Origin: Streptomyces cyanogenus
GTDB lineage: Bacteria; Actinomycetota; Actinomycetes; Streptomycetales; Streptomycetaceae
Assembly (NCBI RefSeq): GCF_017526105.1
Contig: NZ_CP071839.1
Location: 3,028,501-3,092,500 of the forward strand
Reading direction: 5' to 3'
DNA: 64,000 nt
Under the pieces are notes generated by a model, which saw nothing but the letters and a program-made list of their open reading frames with translations, did no database searches and had not been told where the DNA came from. Of this stretch, positions 16,980 to 25,145 are shown in pieces; within the stretch, counting starts at the first letter, position 1, and every line of letters starts with the position of its first letter. The translations under genes and the position numbers were made by a program.

Positions 16980-18421
16980 GACGGGGTTCCTTCCAGTCGG
17001 GGTGCCTCGGCAGGGGCGGGCGCCGGACCGCCGGTGGTCCGGCGGCGGGGCAGGACGCCGACCGCGACCACCGCCGCGAGCAGGAAGAGCGCGGCGGTGA
17101 CGGCGAGACCCAGCGCGTAGCCGTCGGTGAGCGCGGCGGGCCCGGTGGCCGCGCCGGTGCGGTGGGCGGCGACCGTGGCCAGGGCGGCCAGGCCCACACA
17201 ACCGCCCAGCTGCCGGGCGCTGTTGAGGACGCCGGAGGCCATGCCGGCCTCGCCGGGACGGACCCCGGTGGTCGCGGCGGCGGCCACCGGCGCGAAGATC
17301 AGCCCGATGCCGATGCTCGTGAGGACGGACGGGCCGAGCACGTCGGTGACGAAGGCGCCGTGCGGGCTGATGCCGGCGAACCAGGCCATGCCCGCGGCGG
17401 CGATCAGCGTGCCCGGCACCAGCGCGGCGCGCGGCGACCGTTGCGCGGTGATGCGGGTCGCCACGACGGTGGCCGCCACCGAACCCGCGCAGAACGGCAG
17501 GAACGCGGCACCGGTCGCCGCGGCGCCGAGACCCAGCACCTGCTGGAGGTAGAGGGACACGACATAGAACGCGGTGAACTGCCCGGCCGCGGCCAGGAAC
17601 ACCAGCAGGTTCGCCCCGGCGACCCAGCGGCTGCGCAGCAGGCCGAGCCGCAGCAGCGGGGCGGGGGACCGTGACTCGGCCACGGCGAAGGCACCGAGCA
17701 GCACGCCCGCGACGGCGAGCGTCTCCCAGGTCGTTGCGGTCGCCCACCCGTTGACGTCGGTCCGCACGACACCGAACACCAGCAGCCCGATACCGCCGGT
17801 CGCCAGGACGGCGCCGAGCACGTCCAGCCGCTCACACCGTGCCGGCCGGGGCTCGGGGGCCACGGCGGCGTGCACGAGGACGAGTGCCGCCGCCACGATG
17901 GGCAGGTTGACCAGCATGACCCAGCGCCAGCCCGCGTATTCGGTCAGCACTCCGCCGGCCAGCACACCCAGCGCGCCGCCCACGGCGTTCACCCCGCTCC
18001 AGACGCCGAGGGCGCGCACGCGTCGCGGCCCCTCGGTGAAGGTGGTGGTCAGCAACGCCAGGGCGGCTGGCGCGGTGGCCGCCGCGCCCACTCCCTGGCC
18101 CGCGCGGGCGGCAACCAACTGCCAGGGTTCCCCGGCGAGTCCGCCCGCGAGCGAGCAGAGCCCGAAGACGACCAGCCCCGCCACGAACAGCCGGCGCCGG
18201 CCGAACAGATCGCAGGCCCTGCCGCCGAGCAGCAGGAACCCGCCGAAGGTGAGCGCGTACACGTGGACGACCCACGACAGGTCGAGCGGGGCGAATCCGA
18301 GCGAGGAGCGGATCGCCGGGAGGGCGACGTTGACGACGGCCATGTCCAGGGCGACGACGAACTGGGCGACGGCAGCCGCCGCCAGCACGGTCGCCGGACG
18401 GCCGCGTAAGTTTCTATACAT
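16976..18421 (-). CDS. MFS drug exporter, DHA2 (14-TM) type
   Basis: A 481-residue EmrB/QacA-like H+ antiporter. The TM1 motif is VALDMAVVNVALPAIRSSLG, motif A is GGRACDLFGRRRLF and motif C is WSGVNAVGGALGVLAGG; about 14 hydrophobic helices follow to the end. The start ATG 18421 has no ribosome-binding site; TAGTTT (18433-18428 on the minus strand) is a good -10 six bases upstream, suggesting leaderless translation. Divergent from a TetR gene, co-transcribed with the cupin. Confidence 0.88.
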   Translation of the reverse strand: MYRNLRGRPATVLAAAAVAQFVVALDMAVVNVALPAIRSSLGFAPLDLSWVVHVYALTFGGFLLLGGRACDLFGRRRLFVAGLVVFGLCSLAGGLAGEPWQLVAARAGQGVGAAATAPAALALLTTTFTEGPRRVRALGVWSGVNAVGGALGVLAGGVLTEYAGWRWVMLVNLPIVAAALVLVHAAVAPEPRPARCERLDVLGAVLATGGIGLLVFGVVRTDVNGWATATTWETLAVAGVLLGAFAVAESRSPAPLLRLGLLRSRWVAGANLLVFLAAAGQFTAFYVVSLYLQQVLGLGAAATGAAFLPFCAGSVAATVVATRITAQRSPRAALVPGTLIAAAGMAWFAGISPHGAFVTDVLGPSVLTSIGIGLIFAPVAAAATTGVRPGEAGMASGVLNSARQLGGCVGLAALATVAAHRTGAATGPAALTDGYALGLAVTAALFLLAAVVAVGVLPRRRTTGGPAPAPAEAPRLEGTPS

Positions 18422-18432
18422 GTAAGAAAACT
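18409..18432. promoter_or_regulatory. Operator between MFS exporter and TetR regulator
   Basis: AGTTTCT at 18409-18415 and AGAAAACT at 18425-18432 are near-perfect inverted arms around TACATGTA. The element covers the exporter's start codon and its probable -10, so TetR binding would block transcription directly. Confidence 0.5.
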
Positions 18433-18501
18433 AGCGCGCGGGCCACCCCGGTGTCGACACCCGCGCCCCGAAGTCCCCGTCGCCTGGGGGATGATGACCT
18501 C

Positions 18502-19173
18502 ATGCCGCGACCGCCCGCCCCCCGCAAGACCACCGGCCGACCTGCCCGTATCTCCCGCGAGGAGATCATCCGGACGGCGCGCCGGATCGTGGCGGAGGAA
18601 GGCGTGGACCGCCTGACCATGCGCCGCCTCGCCACCGGGATCGGCAGCACGCCGATGGCCCTGTACCACCACGTCCGCGACAAGGAGGAGCTGCTGCTGC
18701 TCCTGCTGGACGACCACGCGGCCCGCTCCCTGCGCCGCCCCGAGCCCCCGCCGACGGACCCGCGCGACCGCGTCCTCACCGCGGCCCTCGCCATCCACGA
18801 CGTACTGGCCGCCTGCCCCTGGATCGTCGAGGTCCTGACGGCGGACGACCTGATGTCCACCTCCGCCCTCTGGTTCGTGGAACAGATCGTCGCCGGCCTG
18901 ACGGCCTGCGGTCTCACCCTCGACCAGGCCGTCCACGGCTACCGGGCGATCTGGTACTACACGGCCGGCGAGATCCTGGTCCGCACGACGGCGGCCCGCC
19001 GCCGCACGGACGACGACCGCCCGGTCTACCGCGACCAGGTCTTCGCCGGCCTCGACCCGGCCGAACTCCCCCACCTGTCCCGGGCCGCGCCCCGCTGGGC
19101 CGCCCTGACGTCGCAGGACACCTACGAGCAGGGGCTGCGTGCCCTGGTGAACGGCCTCCTGACCCCCCACTGA
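18502..19173 (+). CDS. TetR-family regulator of the MFS exporter
   Basis: A 223-residue protein with a Pro/Arg-rich N-tail, a helix-turn-helix (EEIIRTARRIVAEEGVDRLTMRRLATGIGSTPMALYHHVRDKEELL) and a TetR_C ligand-binding domain. The GSTPMALYHHV recognition helix is of the TetR class proper. ATG 18502 is preferred over the in-frame ATG-less upstream GTG at 18451. The divergent layout with the exporter indicates ligand-induced efflux control. Confidence 0.86.
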   Translation: MPRPPAPRKTTGRPARISREEIIRTARRIVAEEGVDRLTMRRLATGIGSTPMALYHHVRDKEELLLLLLDDHAARSLRRPEPPPTDPRDRVLTAALAIHDVLAACPWIVEVLTADDLMSTSALWFVEQIVAGLTACGLTLDQAVHGYRAIWYYTAGEILVRTTAARRRTDDDRPVYRDQVFAGLDPAELPHLSRAAPRWAALTSQDTYEQGLRALVNGLLTPH

Positions 19174-19417
19174 CCGGCCGGCCGGGCTCTCGTACCGGCC
19201 GTGGAGGCCCGGGAACACCCCCCGATCGCCGTCCGCGTGACCGGACGACGGACGCATCGGCTCACGGCGTCCCGGGTGGACCGGCCCGAGCGGTGAGCTG
19301 CCGGCGTTCCCCTCACACGGCTGGTCCTCGGCAGGCCCGAAGCCGGGGGAACCGTCCGCCCGCCGGCCGTCGTCTTGGGTGCCGACTGCGCACCGCGCGG
19401 GGATACGGGGGGACGTT

Positions 19418-20542
19418 GTGACGCGGAACGTGACGAAGGCCGGTCTCGTGGCGGTGGCCATGGCGACGGCACTGGGGGTTTCGGCCTGTGGCGGGCAAGC
19501 CGACGCGGCTGCCGCAGGGAGCGGCGGGAAGCTCCCCGCGCACGGGAGGGCGGGGTCGGCGGCGCCCTCCGGGGACGGGTCGTCGTCCGGTTCGGTGCCG
19601 GCGTCTCCCGGCGCCGTGGCGAAGTTGTCCGGGGTCGCGCCGACCGGGGTGTCGCGCCTCACCCGCCACGTGCCGTGGAACCTGGACATCCTGGACCAGC
19701 GGTCACGGCCGCTGAACGGGAAGCTCACCACCACAGCCACCGGCAAGGGCGTGCACGTCTACGTGATCGACACGGGGATGGACGTCTCCCACACGGAGTT
19801 CGGCGGACGCGCCCACCTCGGCGCCGACTTCGTGGGCCGGAAGGACTCCGGTGACTGCTCCAACGAGGACGGGGTCGGCCACGGCACGTTCGTCTCGGGC
19901 ATCATCGGCGGGGCGAAGTACGGGGTGGCCCCCAAGGCGGAGCTGGTACGGGTCCAGGGCATCCGGTGCGAGAGCGACGCGGGCGGCTCCCCCGGGGAGG
20001 CCGAGGCGGCCCTGGTGAAGTCGGTCAAGTGGGTGACCGCACATGCGCAGAAGCCCGCGGTGGTGAACATGTCGCTCAACCTCGACCACCGGTCGGCGGC
20101 CCTGGAGTCCGCCGTGAAGAAGATGGTCGACGCGGGGATCCCGACGGTGGTGTCGGCCGGCAACTTCCATGACGACGCCTGCAAGCACTCCCCGGCCGGC
20201 GTCCCCGGCACGATCGTCGTGGCAGCCTCCACCTCGAACGACCGCGTGTGGAGCGACACCGAGTCCTACGGATCGGGCTACGGCCGGTGCGTGGACCTGT
20301 ACGCCCCCGGCCAGAAGGTGACCTCCGCCCTCGCCGGCGGCGGTACGGTCACGGAGAACGACGGCGCCACGTCCTGGGCCGCGCCGCATGCGACCGGCGT
20401 GATCGCGCTGTACCTGTCGGCACACCCCCACGCCACGGCCCACGAGGTCCACGTCTGGCTCGACCGCACGGCCACCCGCGGGGTCGTGCGCGGTGTCCGC
20501 CCCGACACCCCCAACCGGCTGCTCAACACCGGCGGCCTCTGA
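19418..20542 (+). CDS. Secreted lipoprotein-like S8 serine protease (subtilase)
   Basis: A 374-residue subtilisin-family protease with catalytic Asp118 (VIDTGMDVSH), His155 (GHGTFVSGIIGG) and Ser319 (GATSWAAPHATG). The Ser motif is GATSWAAPH rather than the usual GTSMAAPH. The N-terminus carries a signal peptide ending in a lipobox (GVSAC), so it may be membrane tethered. GTG 19418 is preceded by GGGGGGACGTT. The 244-bp gap upstream shows nothing else I recognise. It is monocistronic with a strong terminator. Confidence 0.88.
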   Translation: MTRNVTKAGLVAVAMATALGVSACGGQADAAAAGSGGKLPAHGRAGSAAPSGDGSSSGSVPASPGAVAKLSGVAPTGVSRLTRHVPWNLDILDQRSRPLNGKLTTTATGKGVHVYVIDTGMDVSHTEFGGRAHLGADFVGRKDSGDCSNEDGVGHGTFVSGIIGGAKYGVAPKAELVRVQGIRCESDAGGSPGEAEAALVKSVKWVTAHAQKPAVVNMSLNLDHRSAALESAVKKMVDAGIPTVVSAGNFHDDACKHSPAGVPGTIVVAASTSNDRVWSDTESYGSGYGRCVDLYAPGQKVTSALAGGGTVTENDGATSWAAPHATGVIALYLSAHPHATAHEVHVWLDRTATRGVVRGVRPDTPNRLLNTGGL

Positions 20543-20557
20543 CCCTCGGCGCACCGA

Positions 20558-20591
20558 AGGGGCGGCACCCCCCGCACGGGGTGCCGCCCCT
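20558..20591. terminator. Strong terminator between subtilase and ppdK
   Basis: AGGGGCGGCACCCC (20558-20571) and GGGGTGCCGCCCCT (20578-20591) form a perfect 14-bp stem with a 6-nt loop, extended further outward by GGCGCA/TGCGCC arms. It lies between convergent genes, closer to the subtilase stop. Confidence 0.8.
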
Positions 20592-20665
20592 CCTCTTTCG
20601 TGCGCCGGAGCCGCCGCCGATCGGTGAGGGTCGGGGACCAGCGGCGGCTCCGGGGACCGGGTGGG

Positions 20666-23386
20666 TCAGCGGTGGTCGCTGCCCGCCGACTGGGTGGCCG
20701 CGCGGCCGGCCTCCAGCCGGGCGACCGGGATACGGAACGGGGAGCAGGAGACGTAGTCCAGACCCACCTCGTGGAAGAAGTGGACCGACTCCGGGTCACC
20801 GCCGTGCTCGCCGCAGACGCCGAGCTTGAGGTCGGGGCGGGTGCGCCGGCCGGCCTCCGCGGCCGCCTTCACCAGGGAGCCGACGCCGTCCTTGTCGATC
20901 GTCTCGAACGGGCTGACGCCGAAGATGCCCTTCTCCAGGTACGCCGTGAAGAACGAGGCCTCCACGTCGTCCCGGCTGAAGCCCCACACCGTCTGGGTCA
21001 GGTCGTTCGTGCCGAAGGAGAAGAACTCCGCCGCCTCCGCGATCTGGCCCGCCGTCAGGGCGGCGCGCGGCAGCTCGATCATCGTGCCGATGGCCAGCTT
21101 GAGCTGCGTACCGGTCGCCGCCTCGACCTCGGCGATGACCTGGTCCGCCTCCTCGCGGACGATCTCCAGCTCCTGGACGGTGCCGACGAGCGGGATCATG
21201 ATCTCGGCGCGCGGGTCGCCCTTCGCCGACTTCCGCTCGGCCGCCGCCTCCGCGATCGCGCGGACCTGCATGGTGAACAGGCCGGGGATGACCAGACCGA
21301 GGCGCACACCGCGCAGGCCCAGCATCGGGTTCTGCTCGTGCAGGCGGTGCACCGCCTGGAGCAGGCGCAGGTCGTTCTCGTGCGGCTCCTGCCGGGACTC
21401 CGCCAGGGCCACCCGGACCGAGAGCTCCGTGATGTCGGGGAGGAACTCGTGCAGCGGCGGGTCGAGCAGGCGGATGGTGACCGGGAGGCCGTCCATCGCC
21501 TCGAAGAGTTCCACGAAGTCCTTCTTCTGCAGGGGCAGCAGCTCCCGCAGGGCGGCCTCGCGCTCCTCCTCCGTGTCGGCGAGGATCAGCTTCTCGACCA
21601 TCTCCCGGCGCTCACCGAGGAACATGTGCTCCGTGCGGCACAGGCCGATGCCCTGGGCGCCGAAGCGGCGGGCGCGCAGCGCGTCCTCGGCGTTGTCCGC
21701 GTTGGCGCGCACCCGCAGGCGGCGCTTGCGGTCGGCGAAGGCCATCATGCGGTGGACGGCCTCGACCAGCTCGTCCGCGTCGTCGGCACCCGGGTGCATC
21801 CGGCCCTCGAAGTACTCCACCACGGGGGACGGGACGACCGGGACCTCGCCCAGGTAGACCTTGCCGGAGGAGCCGTCGATGGAGATCAGGTCGCCCTCCT
21901 CCACGACGTGTCCGCCGGGGACCGTCATGCGGCGGCGCTTGGTGTCGACCTCCAGCTCCTCCGCGCCGCAGACACAGGTCTTGCCCATGCCCCGGGCGAC
22001 GACGGCCGCGTGCGAGGTCTTGCCGCCGCGGGAGGTGAGGATGCCCTCCGCCGCGATCATGCCGTCCAGGTCGTCGGGGTTGGTCTCACGGCGGACCAGG
22101 ATCACCTTCTCGCCCGAGCGGGACCACTTCACCGCCGTGTACGAGTCGAAGACCGCCTTGCCGACCGCCGCACCCGGGGACGCGGCGATACCGCGCGCCA
22201 CCTGCTCGACCTTCGCCTGCTCGTCGAAGCGCGGGAACATCAGCTGGGCCAGCTGGGCGCCGGTGACGCGCTGGAGCGCCTCCGTCTCGTCGATCAGGCC
22301 CTGGTCCACCAGCTGGGTGGCGATGCGGAAGGCGGCACCGGCGGTGCGCTTGCCGACCCGGGTCTGGAGCATCCACAGCTGACCGCGCTCGATCGTGAAC
22401 TCGATGTCGCAGAGGTCCTTGTAGTGGTTCTCCAGCGTCTCCATGATCTGCATGAGCTGGTCGTACGACTTCTTGTCGATCTGCTCCAGCTCGGCGAGCG
22501 GGACGGTGTTGCGGATGCCCGCGACGACGTCCTCGCCCTGGGCGTTCTGCAGGTAGTCGCCGTAGACGCCCTGGTGGCCGGAGGCGGGGTCGCGGGTGAA
22601 GGCGACGCCGGTGCCGGAGTCGGGGCCGAGGTTGCCGAAGACCATCGAGCAGACGTTGACGGCCGTGCCCAGGTCGTGCGGGATGCGCTCCTGGCGGCGG
22701 TACAGCTTGGCGCGGTCGCCGTTCCAGGAGTCGAAGACCGCCTTGATGGCGAGGTCCATCTGCTCGCGCGGGTCCTGCGGGAAGTCCCGGCCGGCCTCCT
22801 TCTTGACGATCTTCTTGAAGGTGGTGACCAGCTTCTTCAGGTCCGCGGCCTCCAGGTCGGTGTCGACCGTGACCTTCTTGGCGGCCTTGGCCTTGTCGAG
22901 GGCCTCCTCGAACAGCTCGCCGTCGACGCCGAGGACGGTCTTGCCGAACATCTGGATGAGACGGCGGTAGGAGTCCCAGGCGAACCGCTCGTCGCCGGCC
23001 TGGGCGGCCAGGCCCTGCACCGACTTGTCGGACAGGCCGATGTTGAGGACCGTGTCCATCATGCCGGGCATGGAGAACTTGGCGCCGGAGCGGACGGAGA
23101 CCAGCAGCGGGTTGTCGGCCTGGCCGAGCTTCTTGCCCATCTTCGCTTCGAGGGCTTCGAGGTGTGCACTCACCTCGTCACGCAGTGCCGCGGGCTCCTC
23201 GCCGCTCTCCAGGTAGACCTTGCAGGCCTCCGTGGTGATCGTGAAGCCGGGAGGGACCGGGAGACCGAGGTTGGTCATCTCGGCGAGATTGGCGCCCTTG
23301 CCGCCGAGAAGGTCCTTGAGGTCCTTGTTGCCCTCGGTGAAGTCGTAAACGAACTTCGCTACGTGGGGTTCTTTGTTTTCCGACAC
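20666..23386 (-). CDS. ppdK: Pyruvate, phosphate dikinase
   Basis: A 906-residue enzyme interconverting pyruvate + ATP + Pi with phosphoenolpyruvate + AMP + PPi. The N-terminal nucleotide-binding domain opens FVYDFTEGNKDLKDLLGGKGANLAEMTNLGLPVP; the swivelling phosphohistidine domain has GGKTSHAAVVARGMGKTCVCG, with the catalytic residue at His459; the C-terminal PEP-binding barrel ends in LGVCGEHGGDPESVHFFHEVGLDYVS. Length matches the family. GTG 23386 is chosen because AAGGAG sits 9 bases upstream and the family N-terminus begins there; the frame is open upstream to 23518. A large antisense frame over this gene is a shadow. Confidence 0.95.
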   Translation of the reverse strand: MSENKEPHVAKFVYDFTEGNKDLKDLLGGKGANLAEMTNLGLPVPPGFTITTEACKVYLESGEEPAALRDEVSAHLEALEAKMGKKLGQADNPLLVSVRSGAKFSMPGMMDTVLNIGLSDKSVQGLAAQAGDERFAWDSYRRLIQMFGKTVLGVDGELFEEALDKAKAAKKVTVDTDLEAADLKKLVTTFKKIVKKEAGRDFPQDPREQMDLAIKAVFDSWNGDRAKLYRRQERIPHDLGTAVNVCSMVFGNLGPDSGTGVAFTRDPASGHQGVYGDYLQNAQGEDVVAGIRNTVPLAELEQIDKKSYDQLMQIMETLENHYKDLCDIEFTIERGQLWMLQTRVGKRTAGAAFRIATQLVDQGLIDETEALQRVTGAQLAQLMFPRFDEQAKVEQVARGIAASPGAAVGKAVFDSYTAVKWSRSGEKVILVRRETNPDDLDGMIAAEGILTSRGGKTSHAAVVARGMGKTCVCGAEELEVDTKRRRMTVPGGHVVEEGDLISIDGSSGKVYLGEVPVVPSPVVEYFEGRMHPGADDADELVEAVHRMMAFADRKRRLRVRANADNAEDALRARRFGAQGIGLCRTEHMFLGERREMVEKLILADTEEEREAALRELLPLQKKDFVELFEAMDGLPVTIRLLDPPLHEFLPDITELSVRVALAESRQEPHENDLRLLQAVHRLHEQNPMLGLRGVRLGLVIPGLFTMQVRAIAEAAAERKSAKGDPRAEIMIPLVGTVQELEIVREEADQVIAEVEAATGTQLKLAIGTMIELPRAALTAGQIAEAAEFFSFGTNDLTQTVWGFSRDDVEASFFTAYLEKGIFGVSPFETIDKDGVGSLVKAAAEAGRRTRPDLKLGVCGEHGGDPESVHFFHEVGLDYVSCSPFRIPVARLEAGRAATQSAGSDHR

Positions 23387-23436
23387 GGGTCTCGACTCCT
23401 TGAGGCCACGGTGGCTGCCCTGACGGCCAGGAACAT

Positions 23437-23461
23437 ACCCAGATCGAAGGTGCCTGGGTAC
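23437..23461. repeat. Inverted repeat in the ppdK leader
   Basis: TACCCAG and CTGGGTA are inverted 7-bp arms separated by 11 bases, about 50 bp upstream of the ppdK start. It may be an operator or part of the mRNA leader. Confidence 0.35.
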
Positions 23462-23563
23462 GTCCACTTGTCCGTCATGCGCCTGTAACCACTCGTCCGC
23501 CAGCGGATCGAAAGTCAAGGCTTGGCAAGCGAAGTCGGCCGTATGTTTTCACTTCTTGAAGGC

Positions 23564-23720
23564 AACCGCGCCCACAGGTGCGGTTTTCCGCTCAGATGAG
23601 CGTACTCCGGAACGACTGATTTCGCTCGATGAACGATCAAGGGGTGGCACCCAGTGCCACCCCTTGGAGAAGTGCAGTCGCGCTTGATCCGCTCATCTGA
23701 GCGCAACCCTTATCAAGGGT
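23564..23720. ncRNA. Structured intergenic region upstream of ppdK (candidate small RNA or leader)
   Basis: The 418-bp gap 23387-23804 has no protein gene but is packed with perfect dyads. These are: AACCGCGCC/GGTGCGGTT followed by TTTT (23564-23587, a plus-strand terminator); CGCTCAGATGAGCG (23589-23602); a 13-bp perfect stem with a 3-nt loop, CAAGGGGTGGCAC/GTGCCACCCCTTG (23638-23666); CGCTCATCTGAGCG (23690-23703), which is the exact reverse complement of the first 14-mer; and ACCCTT/AAGGGT (23706-23720). The two 14-mers can pair with each other or fold alone, and GATCAAG on the minus strand can compete with the long stem. It could be an sRNA, a ppdK leader or terminators; no promoter was firmly located. 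Confidence 0.4.
23638..23666 (-). terminator. 13-bp perfect hairpin, probable ROK-gene terminator
   Basis: CAAGGGGTGGCAC, loop CCA, GTGCCACCCCTTG. It is the strongest stem downstream of the ROK gene and would stop read-through toward ppdK, although it is 139 bp past the stop codon, which is long for a simple terminator. Confidence 0.55.
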
Positions 23721-23804
23721 GGCGAGAATCACGCTGCCACAGAGCGCGCCGTTTCACCATGCGGACCCCCTGCCGGACGCCGACCAGCAGCGGAAACACC
23801 CGTG

Positions 23805-25025
23805 TCACACGCCCATCTCGGACAGCCGCTCCTCCACCCGCTCCGGCGCGTACAGGTGCTCCACCACCAGCGCCCCGGCACCGATCAGCCCCGCCCGGTC
23901 GCCGAGCCGGGAGGTGACGACGTCCAGGTGGGCGGTGGAGCGGGGCAGCGCCCGCTGGTACAGCAGCTCGCGCACGCCGGTGAGGAACGGCGTTCCGGCC
24001 AGATCGCCCGCGATCATCAGCACGCCCGGGTTGAGCAGCGTCACGACCGTCGCCAGCACGTCCCCGACCCGGCGCCCGGCCTCCCGGGCCAGCGCGGCCG
24101 CCTCCGGATGCCCGGCGGCCAGCAGGTCCCGCACATCCGAGCCGGAGGCGGCCGGCACCCCGGACGCGGCCAGCCGCCGGGCCACGGCGCCGCCGCTCGC
24201 GACGGCCGCGAGACAGCCGTACGACCCGCACCGGCACAGCGCGTCGGCGCCGACCCGGATGTGCCCGATGTCGCCGGCGCCGCCGTCGACCCCGCGGTAG
24301 ATCGAGCCGTTCACGACCACCCCGGCGCCGATGCCCGTGGACACCTTGACCAGCACGAAGGCCGTGCAGTCGGGGTGTCCGGTGCGCTGTTCGCCGTAGG
24401 CCATGAGGTTGGCGTCGTTGTCGACCAGGACCGGGACCGCGGGGGCGCCGGTGTGCTCGGTGAAGGCGCGGGAGAGGCGGCCGCGGATGTCGTAGTTGTC
24501 CCAGCCCGGCATGATCGGCGGCTGCACCACCAGGCCGGTCTCGCTGTCCACCGGGCCCGGCACCGCGAGCCCGATCCCGCACACCTCCTCCCCCGTGTGC
24601 CCGGCCTTGGTGAGCAGCTCGCCGAACCAGTGGCCCAGTTCGGCCAGGACGGCGTCCGGGCCGTCCTCGACCACCAGCGTGCCGGCGTGCTCGGCGAGGA
24701 TCTCGCCGGTCAGGGAGAGGACGGCCGCGCGGGCGTGCCGGGTGTCCAGATCGGCGGCGAGGACCACCGCGTGGGAGTCGTCGAACTCCAGGGTGATGGA
24801 GGGGCGTCCGCCGAGCGGCGAGTCGACCGGGCCGCCGGCGCCCTCGCGCAGCCAGCCCGCACGGAACAGCCGGTCCAGGCGCTGGCCGACGGTGGCCCGG
24901 GACAGCCCGGTGGCCTGCTGGAGAGCGCCCCGCGTCACGGCCCGTCCACTGCGCACCAGTTCGAGCAGATCGCCGGCTCCCGCCTGGCCTCCGCTCTTGC
25001 CGGTCCTTCCCGGACGTCCCGTCAT
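23805..25025 (-). CDS. ROK-family transcriptional regulator
   Basis: A 406-residue sugar-responsive repressor. An N-terminal winged helix (LLELVRSGRAVTRGALQQATGLSRATVGQRLDRLFRAGWL, ~18-57) is followed by an actin-like ROK domain with VDNDANLMAYGEQ and the zinc motif GHIRVGADALCRCGSYGCLA. ATG 25025 is taken rather than GTG 25031. It is divergent from the two glycoside hydrolase genes at 25146 and 26651 and probably represses them, releasing in the presence of a sugar or glucoside. The ~120-bp spacer is unusually AT-rich. Confidence 0.88.
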   Translation of the reverse strand: MTGRPGRTGKSGGQAGAGDLLELVRSGRAVTRGALQQATGLSRATVGQRLDRLFRAGWLREGAGGPVDSPLGGRPSITLEFDDSHAVVLAADLDTRHARAAVLSLTGEILAEHAGTLVVEDGPDAVLAELGHWFGELLTKAGHTGEEVCGIGLAVPGPVDSETGLVVQPPIMPGWDNYDIRGRLSRAFTEHTGAPAVPVLVDNDANLMAYGEQRTGHPDCTAFVLVKVSTGIGAGVVVNGSIYRGVDGGAGDIGHIRVGADALCRCGSYGCLAAVASGGAVARRLAASGVPAASGSDVRDLLAAGHPEAAALAREAGRRVGDVLATVVTLLNPGVLMIAGDLAGTPFLTGVRELLYQRALPRSTAHLDVVTSRLGDRAGLIGAGALVVEHLYAPERVEERLSEMGV

Positions 25026-25031
25026 GCGCAC

Positions 25032-25145
25032 CCCCTTGTGTTCCTCAAGCTTGCATTACATAGTGAGTTTTGCGTGTTAAATAGACGTAACCCTACGGTG
25101 GCCGCAGCCAAACCCGCGCGGCCGAACGTCTTCGGGGAGCCCCGA
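25032..25145. promoter_or_regulatory. AT-rich divergent promoter of ROK regulator and hydrolase operon
   Basis: The segment around 25050-25090 (TTGCATTACATAGTG, TTTTGCGTGTTAAATA) is far richer in A+T than its surroundings and lies between divergent starts. It must hold both promoters and probably the ROK operator; I cannot assign exact boxes. Confidence 0.45.

Noticed and set aside
20600..23488. A 962-codon open frame on the plus strand opposite ppdK
   Set aside because: It is antisense to a complete PPDK with all motifs; its composition is the Leu/Gly/Arg-rich type that third-position GC produces on the opposite strand, and it has no recognisable domain.
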